15,556 nucleotides of DNA, taken from the NCBI GenBank assembly GCA_031271725.1, contig JAISVE010000022.1:1-15556 (forward strand), written 5' to 3'. The notes below the pieces were generated by a model. The model was not told where the DNA came from and searched no databases. It saw only the letters and a program-made list of their open reading frames with translations. Origin of the DNA: Bacteroidales bacterium (lineage in GTDB: Bacteria; Bacteroidota; Bacteroidia; Bacteroidales; P3). The position numbers and the translations under genes were made by a program. This document shows, piece after piece, positions 7,655 to 13,513 of this stretch (the stretch's first letter is position 1; every line of letters starts with the position of its first letter).

Positions 7655-8713
7655 TTATTGTTTTACGATTTTATTTCTGATTGCTTGTTTTTTATTTGGT
7701 TTAGGATTGGGATTACGGGCAATTACATTCAAAACAAGTTTCCACTTTCCATTCTCAAAACGAAAACCGTCATAAACTCCACCCTCAGGGACATAATTCG
7801 ATGCCTGTCCACCGAGAGAAGCATCTCGGGGAAGTATCCTGTCAAAAACAATCAAATTTTCTTTGCGTTGCTTTTCCTTAGTGCCACTCTTATCTACGTA
7901 TGATTGATAATCGTAACGTAAAATCATATCCTGTTTTCTGCTGAATTTAAAAATAATTCTCCTTAACGGTTTTTTGGTTGATGAAGTGCTGCCATCAGGA
8001 TTTAAAGTACTTTCGTCAAAATCGGAATTTACTACTTCTTCTGTTGTTGCGGTTTTCTTGGATTTTGCATATCTTCTTTCCAAAACATAGTATTCGGTTG
8101 AAGCCGCATCAACATTAAATTTTCTCATTAACACACCCTGTTGATTTGTAAAAACAGGGAGCCCGAATTCTACCGAGCCATCTGATTTAACACGCATTGT
8201 TTCTATAACTTTTTGCGAGTAGAGAGGCTGGGATGAATTCCAGCCAAGCAAGGTGTAATAGTCGCCCTCAGCAATACACTGATAGTAAAGTGCACCCCAC
8301 CAATTTTCTGTGCTATAGATTTCTTTTTCGGGGAAAGTTTGATACGAAGAAATGTCATTTAGAATTTGTACCTTATAATTTTTTTTAGCTTCATTCCAAA
8401 CCCACAAAGCACCACGATAACTCACAGTTCCATTTTCTTCAGGAACACCCCAATTTATCAACAAAAAATTCTTATCAAAATAATATACGCTAAGTCCGTT
8501 TATCTGTTTTAATTTCGATATGAGCTCTTTGTTGAATGATACTGTTGTTTCGTTTATTGTTGCTAACAATGCATTAGAAAAAACATTACTATTTTCACCT
8601 GTTGCCATTACCGGTTTTTCATAGATATTGCGAAAAAGCGAGTCAAGACCGCCTGCCTGCAAGCCCGAGAACATTAACCCTGTCAATAAAAAAAATATTA
8701 TGGTTTTTCTCAT
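7655..8713 (-). CDS. Exported protein of unknown function
   Basis: A 352-residue protein with a clear signal peptide (MRKTIIFFLLTGLMFSGLQA, likely cut before GG). The mature part shows alternating beta-like segments with many aromatic residues, such as NWWGALYYQCIAEGDYYTLLGWN near residues 137-160 (quoted in part), a Lys/Ser/Thr-rich linker near 215-250, and a basic C-terminus (NPNPKPNKKQ). The segments YYTLLGW, RRIIFKFS and IVFDRILP recall conserved but uncharacterised secreted Bacteroidota proteins; I cannot name a domain. It is the first gene of a probable operon with tenA (3-nt gap) and dapA, and is divergent from yidC (130-nt gap). Confidence 0.75.
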   Translation of the reverse strand: MRKTIIFFLLTGLMFSGLQAGGLDSLFRNIYEKPVMATGENSNVFSNALLATINETTVSFNKELISKLKQINGLSVYYFDKNFLLINWGVPEENGTVSYRGALWVWNEAKKNYKVQILNDISSYQTFPEKEIYSTENWWGALYYQCIAEGDYYTLLGWNSSQPLYSQKVIETMRVKSDGSVEFGLPVFTNQQGVLMRKFNVDAASTEYYVLERRYAKSKKTATTEEVVNSDFDESTLNPDGSTSSTKKPLRRIIFKFSRKQDMILRYDYQSYVDKSGTKEKQRKENLIVFDRILPRDASLGGQASNYVPEGGVYDGFRFENGKWKLVLNVIARNPNPKPNKKQAIRNKIVKQ

Positions 8714-8717
8714 ATTG

Positions 8718-8749
8718 CGAATTTACGATTAAGTTGAGAGCAAAGCAAA
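8718..8749 (-). promoter_or_regulatory. Probable promoter of the unknown gene-tenA-dapA operon
   Basis: On the minus strand TTTG (8746-8749) is followed, after exactly 20 nt, by TAAATTCG (8718-8725), one base off the TAnnTTTG consensus. The spacer CTCTCAACTTAAT is shared with the yebC promoter at 13394-13425. The -7 box ends 4 nt before the ATG, so the mRNA would be leaderless or nearly so. Confidence 0.5.
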
Positions 8750-8770
8750 TTTATTTGCTTTACATCTCAA
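8734..8770. repeat. Hairpin overlapping the divergent promoter region
   Basis: AAAGCAAAT (8742-8750) pairs with ATTTGCTTT (8753-8761) over a 2-nt loop, and TTGAGA (8734-8739) pairs with TCTCAA (8765-8770) further out. The inner stem contains the -33 box of the leftward operon. A related hairpin with the same flank lies at 13417-13438 ahead of yebC. Confidence 0.6.
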
Positions 8771-8783
8771 AACGAATTAAAGT

Positions 8784-8815
8784 TACGGAATTGTTTGTAT
8801 AAATACTTATCTTTG
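8784..8815 (+). promoter_or_regulatory. Probable yidC promoter
   Basis: TATCTTTG (8808-8815) is an exact Bacteroidota -7 box, followed by CAGCC as often seen. About 20 nt upstream is TTACG (8784-8788), a weak stand-in for TTTG. Transcription would begin near 8822, giving a leader of about 20 nt before the ATG at 8844. Confidence 0.5.
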
Positions 8816-8843
8816 CAGCCTTTATTTTATATTTAATCAGGTT

Positions 8844-10748
8844 ATGAACAAACAAAGTATATTAGGTTTAGTTGTAATATTTCTTTTACTTATAGGATAT
8901 TCATGGTGGAAATCTCCATCAAAAGAGGAAATTGCAAAAATTGAAAAAGAACAGTATGCTGCGTGGATGAAACAGCAGCAGATTGACTCCATTGCACGTG
9001 TGGAAAAAATGCTTGCAGACAGTATATCTGCACTTGGCGGAACTGCAATCGGCACAAACGGGCAAGAAGCTGTAGTTGATCCCAATAATCCTTTTTCATC
9101 ATCCCTTACAGGCGAAGACAAACTTGCTACCGTTAGCAATGGAGTTTTCAATATAACCTTCGGAACAAAAGGCGGAAAAATCAAGCGTATAGAATTGCTT
9201 AACTACGAAACTTACGACTCATTGCCTGTTGTGCTTTTTGACGAGCAATACACCAAATTTTCTGCGGGCTTTTTTGCACAAAACCGTATGATAAATACTG
9301 AGGATTGCTATTTTAGCTGTAACATAGCGGAAACCGGTCAATCTGTCAATCCGGCTATTATAGAGGCAGGCGATTCACTGCAAGTTTCAATGCGCCTCCA
9401 CCCCAACGGCAGCACCGACCGTTACTTTGAGTTTCTTTACACCATCTACAAAAACGAATACATGCTCGGTTTCAAGATGAATGTTGTAGGATTGCAAGAC
9501 CTTATTGCATCAAATACAACCTTTATAGACCTCGTATGGAACGAACAAATGCAACAGATGGAAAAAGCCTTGCAGGTAGAGCGTCAAAACACAATGCTAT
9601 TCTATAAGCCCGCTAATGATGATGTTGATAATCTCTCCGAAAGAGCCTCCGATGACGAACGCATTACAACGCCGCTACGCTGGATTTCCTTTAAACAGCA
9701 ATTTTTTAACGTTACCCTTGTTGCAAATAATGACTTTAACGGCGCAGATCTTAAAAGCGTAGAACCGAATAAACAAGCATCATTTATAAAGGACTTTAAC
9801 GCAACAATAGGCATTCCCTACCAAGCACAACAAGAACAGAGCGTAGATATGCGTATTTATGCCGGTCCCAACAAATACAGTATTCTTAGTGATTATAACC
9901 TCGATTTAGAACGCATTATTCCACTCGGTTGGGGTTTCTTTTTATTGCAATGGATAAACCGTTTTGCAGTAATTCCGGTTTTCGATTTGCTTGAAGGCTG
10001 GGCTATCAACTACGGTATCATCATTCTTATACTTACCATATTGCTGAAATTGGTTTTATCTCCCATTACTTATAAGTCCTATCTTTCCTCTGCCAAGATG
10101 CGTGTTCTTGCGCCGGAAGTAGAGGCGATAGGTAAAAAATTTCCAAAGAAGGAACAAGCAATGGACAAGCAAAAAGCAGTGATGTCTTTGTACAAAAAAG
10201 CGGGCGCAAGCCCAATGTCGGGCTGTATTCCCATGCTGCTGCAATTTCCGATTTTAATTGCGATGTTCAGATTTTTTCCTGCGTCTATTGAATTGAGGCA
10301 AAAATCTTTCCTCTGGGCAACCGACCTTTCAAGTTATGATTCAATTTTAAGCCTGCCGTTCACTATACCTTTTTACGGCGACCATGTGAGTTTGTTTGCA
10401 CTTTTAATGGCTATCTCCAATTTGCTTTATACACGTATGACAATGAAACAGCAGGCATCTACAAATGCTATGCCGGGTATGAAATATATGATGTACTTAA
10501 TGCCAATTATGTTCCTCGGTTTTCTAAACAGTTATTCATCCGCACTTAACTATTATTATTTTATATCTACCTGTTTTACGTTTTTCCAAATGTGGCTGAT
10601 TCGTCAGTTTGTTGATGACAAGAAGATTTACGCCCGCATTGAGGAACATAAAAAGAAACCGGTTAAGGTGTCTAACTTCCAAAAGCGTTTGGAGGATATG
10701 CAGCGCAGGCAACAAGAAATTGCAAGACAGCAGCAAAAACGCAGATAA
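8844..10748 (+). CDS. yidC: Membrane protein insertase YidC
   Basis: YidC inserts and folds inner-membrane proteins, alone or with SecYEG. The 634-residue protein has the Gram-negative layout. An N-terminal membrane helix (ILGLVVIFLLLIGYSWW, residues 5-22) is followed by a large periplasmic beta domain to about residue 350, then the conserved core: the helix region NYGIIILILTILLKLVLSPIT, the cytoplasmic hairpin with SSAKMRVLAPEVEAI, and membrane helices with MSGCIPMLLQFPIL and MKYMMYLMPIMFLGF. The groove position occupied by Arg in E. coli is K402 here, as usual in Bacteroidota as I recall. The last ~45 residues are strongly basic and Gln-rich (MQRRQQEIARQQQKRR), suited to ribosome contact. 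It is divergent from the unknown gene-tenA-dapA operon and 115 nt upstream of the sigma factor gene. Confidence 0.97.
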   Translation: MNKQSILGLVVIFLLLIGYSWWKSPSKEEIAKIEKEQYAAWMKQQQIDSIARVEKMLADSISALGGTAIGTNGQEAVVDPNNPFSSSLTGEDKLATVSNGVFNITFGTKGGKIKRIELLNYETYDSLPVVLFDEQYTKFSAGFFAQNRMINTEDCYFSCNIAETGQSVNPAIIEAGDSLQVSMRLHPNGSTDRYFEFLYTIYKNEYMLGFKMNVVGLQDLIASNTTFIDLVWNEQMQQMEKALQVERQNTMLFYKPANDDVDNLSERASDDERITTPLRWISFKQQFFNVTLVANNDFNGADLKSVEPNKQASFIKDFNATIGIPYQAQQEQSVDMRIYAGPNKYSILSDYNLDLERIIPLGWGFFLLQWINRFAVIPVFDLLEGWAINYGIIILILTILLKLVLSPITYKSYLSSAKMRVLAPEVEAIGKKFPKKEQAMDKQKAVMSLYKKAGASPMSGCIPMLLQFPILIAMFRFFPASIELRQKSFLWATDLSSYDSILSLPFTIPFYGDHVSLFALLMAISNLLYTRMTMKQQASTNAMPGMKYMMYLMPIMFLGFLNSYSSALNYYYFISTCFTFFQMWLIRQFVDDKKIYARIEEHKKKPVKVSNFQKRLEDMQRRQQEIARQQQKRR

Positions 10749-10783
10749 TTTTCGGTTTTCCTGCTAAATTTCCTGCTAAACGA

Positions 10784-10812
10784 TGCAACATTTTTGCAAA
10801 TCTTACGTCTAT
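10784..10812 (+). promoter_or_regulatory. Probable ECF-type autoregulated promoter
   Basis: TGCAAC (10784-10789), a 16-nt spacer, then CGTCTAT (10806-10812). TGCAAC/TGAAAC-type -35 and CGTC -10 boxes spaced 16-17 nt apart are the common pattern for ECF sigma factors, which usually drive their own operon. It sits about 50 nt before the sigma factor start. No TAnnTTTG box was found in this gap, so the unit may depend mainly on its own sigma factor or on weak read-through from yidC. Confidence 0.6.
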
Positions 10813-10863
10813 TACAGTAGAAACAGCCTGTTATAAAATGAGGCTTAATACTTAATAGTCAAA

Positions 10864-11364
10864 ATGAGTTCCAAAAGTAAATACCTGCAAAGCGAATTAT
10901 ACAATAAACACTACAAAAGGTTATACCACGTTTGCCTGCGAATCCTCGCCGATAAATTCGAGGCTGAGGAGGCAATGCACGACAGTTTCTTAAAGATATT
11001 CGAGCACTCCGGTAATTTAGACAAAATTCAAGATTTCTACGCATGGAGTAAAATGATTGCTGTTCGCAAAGCAATCGACCTGCTCAGAAGAAGAAAAAAT
11101 AAACCCGTATTTGAATCTATTGACGACAATGCCGACTACTTCGACTATCAAGACGAACAAATTCCGCCAAGCATTACGGTTGAACAAATAAAAATGCTCT
11201 TGGACACTATGCCTGACGGATACCGCATTGTCCTGTCTTTACGTCTGTTTGAGGATCTTGACTTTTCAGAAATTGCAAAAATACTTAACATTAAAGAAGC
11301 ATCTGTTCGCTCGCAATATATACGCGGACGTAAAAAAATATTGGACACACTATGGACACGTTAA
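10864..11364 (+). CDS. ECF RNA polymerase sigma factor
   Basis: A 166-residue sigma-70 family protein with only regions 2 and 4, the ECF design. Region 2 covers about residues 11-80 (LYNKHYKRLYHVCLRIL, then AEEAMHDSFLKIF and YAWSKMIAVRKAIDLLRRR). Region 4 covers about 108-160 with the helix-turn-helix FSEIAKILNIKEASVRSQYI. It would direct RNA polymerase to a dedicated promoter set. The next gene starts within its last codons (13-nt overlap), and that product looks like its membrane anti-sigma factor. The signal sensed cannot be read from the sequence. The start is supported by the upstream ECF-like promoter and by normal family length. Confidence 0.93.
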   Translation: MSSKSKYLQSELYNKHYKRLYHVCLRILADKFEAEEAMHDSFLKIFEHSGNLDKIQDFYAWSKMIAVRKAIDLLRRRKNKPVFESIDDNADYFDYQDEQIPPSITVEQIKMLLDTMPDGYRIVLSLRLFEDLDFSEIAKILNIKEASVRSQYIRGRKKILDTLWTR

Positions 11365-11846
11365 AAGAATACATTAAAGCACACCGGGATGTCCTTGAAC
11401 AAGAGGAGCCCGCAATGCGACATTACGAACGGTTTAAGAAGAAACAACACCGGAAGCAAGTTGTAGGATGGTGGAGTATTGCCGCTGCTGTTGCAGGTAT
11501 TTTCGCCATTGCCGCAATTACGTCTGTCTATTTGCAACAAAATCTACGACAACCTTTCGACTCTACAATTAACTGCGAAAATGCTGCCGACATGAAAGCG
11601 TGTTATATAGGCAGGATGCAGGAAGTTGCTGCTAACATTGACTCGCTTTCCAAAAATTTAGATTTGATAACAAGGTCTGATTTGCATACAGAAGTATTCT
11701 ACATTATTGAAGAAAACGAGACATTTGACGAAGAACTTCCAAAGGAATTACCTGCTGAACAAACAAAAAAAATTTTAGCAGCTTATTATAGCGACAACTT
11801 AAATTCGCTTTTAGAAATAGAACAACGTTTGTCTAACTTAAATTAA
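11352..11846 (+). CDS. Probable membrane anti-sigma factor
   Basis: A 164-residue protein with a cytoplasmic N-terminus of about 37 residues, one membrane helix (VVGWWSIAAAVAGIFAIAAITSVY, about 37-60) and a periplasmic C-terminal part that is acidic and probably helical. The N-terminal stretch EPAMRHYERFKKK recalls the short EP..gH..RF motif of Bacteroidota anti-sigma factors paired with ECF sigmas; there is no HxxxCxxC zinc motif. Its start codon lies inside the sigma factor gene, so translation is coupled and the two proteins are made together, as expected for an inhibitor pair. Two periplasmic cysteines (in INCENAADMKACYIG) could form a disulfide. The role rests mainly on context and topology. 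Confidence 0.7.
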   Translation: MDTLKEYIKAHRDVLEQEEPAMRHYERFKKKQHRKQVVGWWSIAAAVAGIFAIAAITSVYLQQNLRQPFDSTINCENAADMKACYIGRMQEVAANIDSLSKNLDLITRSDLHTEVFYIIEENETFDEELPKELPAEQTKKILAAYYSDNLNSLLEIEQRLSNLN

Positions 11847-11852
11847 AAAATT

Positions 11853-12653
11853 ATGAAAAAATTATTTCTATTAACTTGTTCTGTTATTTTAACAACAGGA
11901 ATGTTGTTTGCACAAAAGACAGAAAAACGCACTGTGTCTAATTTTTCAGGCATAAAAGCCCGTTCGATTTTTGACATTACCGTAAAGAAGGGAGATGTTA
12001 CATCGGTGGTTATTACGGCAGATGAAAATGTGCTGCCCTTTGTAATAACAGAAGTAAATAACGGAATCTTAAAATTGTCCGTAAAAAATTACCAAAAAAA
12101 TATAAAGGTGCTTAAAGCGAATATTACGGTACAGCAATTAAGTGATATAGAATTAAGCGGTGCTTGCAAACTTGTATGTGAAGATCTTTTAACCGGCAGA
12201 GAGCTTGATATTTATTTATCGGGCGCATCTTATATAAAATTATCTTTTTCCGGTGATAAATTGAAATTTTATGGAGCAGGAGCGAGCAAATTAGAGATTG
12301 ACGCAATGGTAAAAAAATTATCAAGCGAAGTATTCGGCTCATCAAATGTTATTCTGCATATTCCTGATGTTCAAGTAGCCGAATTTGAAGCAAGCGGAGC
12401 AAGCAAACAGGTAATAACAGGAAAGGCGGAAACTGCCAAGTTTGAAATTTCAGGGGTGGCTCGTATCACTGCAAAAACATTAACAGTAAACCGTGCTCAA
12501 ATAGATGCGTCAGGTGCAAGTTCTCTAAATGATATAGAAGTAACGGATAAATTAGAAGTAACTGCATGGGGAACAAGTAAGGTTTCCTACAAAGGCAATC
12601 CGCGCACTCAACTAAACAGGAGCGGCGCAAGCAGCATTAAATCCAAGAAATAA
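11853..12653 (+). CDS. Exported DUF2807 (head GIN domain) protein
   Basis: A 266-residue protein with a signal peptide (MKKLFLLTCSVILTTGMLFA, cut before Q21). The mature part is the DUF2807 type: an opening VSNFSGIKARSIFDITVKKG, then repeated beta strands each centred on a SGAS-like turn (SGACKLV, SGASYIKL, AGASKLEI, SGASKQVI, SGVARITA, SGASSLND, SGASSIKS). This is consistent with a right-handed beta-helix or stacked-sheet fold in the periplasm or at the cell surface. It begins 6 nt after the anti-sigma gene and is probably a target of that regulator. The molecular function of the family is unknown; a binding or surface role is speculative. Confidence 0.88.
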   Translation: MKKLFLLTCSVILTTGMLFAQKTEKRTVSNFSGIKARSIFDITVKKGDVTSVVITADENVLPFVITEVNNGILKLSVKNYQKNIKVLKANITVQQLSDIELSGACKLVCEDLLTGRELDIYLSGASYIKLSFSGDKLKFYGAGASKLEIDAMVKKLSSEVFGSSNVILHIPDVQVAEFEASGASKQVITGKAETAKFEISGVARITAKTLTVNRAQIDASGASSLNDIEVTDKLEVTAWGTSKVSYKGNPRTQLNRSGASSIKSKK

Positions 12654-12662
12654 GTGATTTGT

Positions 12663-13376
12663 TTATCTCATTGTAGTATAAACATTCTGCACATCGTCAT
12701 CCTCCTCAATCTTATCTACAAGTTTTTGAATTTCCTCCTGCTGTTCCGCTGAGAGTTCCTTTGTATCGGTAGGAATTCTGTCAAAGCCTGCGGAAACAAG
12801 TTCAAAGCCATTGTCCTCAATATACTTCTGAATTTCCCCATACGCCTCAAAAGGAGCATAGATTACGATGTTTGAAGTTTCTTCGTCAATGTAAACATCT
12901 TCAACTCCAAAGTCGATAAGCTCAAGTTCGAGTTCGTCCATTTCGACACCCTCTTTCTGCTTTACTTTAAACACGCACTTATGTTCAAACATAAATGATA
13001 GCGAGCCGCTAACGCCGAGTGAACCGCCTGCCTTGCTAAAATAAGAGCGGATATTTGCAACGGTGCGGGTATGGTTGTCGGTAGCGGTTTCAATCAACAC
13101 GCCTATTCCGTAGGGACCGTATCCCTCATAAACGATTTCCTTGTAATCCTTAGTGTCTTTTTCGGTTGCACGTTTAATAGCCCTCTCAATGTTTTCCTTG
13201 GGCATATTTTCGCTTTTTGCCGTTTGAATAACGGCACGCAGACGAGGGTTTGTATCCGGATCTGCGCCGCTTTTAGCAATCATTGTGATTTCTTTACCCA
13301 AGCGGGTAAAAACTCGAGCCATATTGCCCCAACGCTTAAATTTTCTTGCTTTACGATATTCAAATGCGCGTCCCAT
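12663..13376 (-). CDS. yebC: YebC/TACO1-family translation factor
   Basis: A 237-residue protein of the YebC/TACO1 family, long annotated as a DNA-binding regulator and now linked to relieving ribosome stalling at proline-rich stretches. Family marks include MGRAFEYRKARKFKRWGNMA at the start, ARVFTRLGKEI, GADPDTNPRLR, NMPKENIERAIKRA, YEGYGPYGIGV, DNHTRTVANIRSYFSKAGGSLG, and a late acidic domain. An upstream in-frame Met at 13493 would add 39 unrelated residues and run through the promoter, so the start at 13376 is chosen. It converges with the DUF2807 gene, whose stop is 9 nt away, with no terminator visible between. The protein is cytoplasmic. Confidence 0.95.
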   Translation of the reverse strand: MGRAFEYRKARKFKRWGNMARVFTRLGKEITMIAKSGADPDTNPRLRAVIQTAKSENMPKENIERAIKRATEKDTKDYKEIVYEGYGPYGIGVLIETATDNHTRTVANIRSYFSKAGGSLGVSGSLSFMFEHKCVFKVKQKEGVEMDELELELIDFGVEDVYIDEETSNIVIYAPFEAYGEIQKYIEDNGFELVSAGFDRIPTDTKELSAEQQEEIQKLVDKIEEDDDVQNVYTTMR

Positions 13377-13393
13377 AGTAATAATTTTGCCGG

Positions 13394-13425
13394 CAAAATT
13401 ACAATTAAGTTGAGAGAAAAGCAAA
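13394..13425 (-). promoter_or_regulatory. Probable yebC promoter with hairpin
   Basis: On the minus strand TTTG (13422-13425), a 20-nt spacer and TAATTTTG (13394-13401) form an exact match to the Bacteroidota promoter pattern. The -33 box lies in a hairpin (13417-13426 with 13429-13438, one G:T mismatch). The sequence from the hairpin through CTCTCAACTTAAT.GTAA closely matches that at 8718-8761 ahead of another operon. Its position supports the yebC start at 13376, about 17 nt beyond the -7 box. Confidence 0.65.
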
Positions 13426-13513
13426 CTTGTTTGTTTTTCCGAAACGGAGTAATTTGATTGACGAGTGCAACGAGTAACGGTACAAAATTTCAAACACTTA
13501 TTTACGATAATCG

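Noticed and set aside
10046..10050. Lysine in place of the YidC groove arginine as a sign of altered function
   Set aside because: As far as I recall, lysine at this position is usual in Bacteroidota YidC, so it is not odd for this lineage.
13377..13493. 39-residue N-terminal extension of YebC
   Set aside because: The extension has no family similarity, covers an exact promoter match, and the family start MGRAFEYRKARK fits position 13376.
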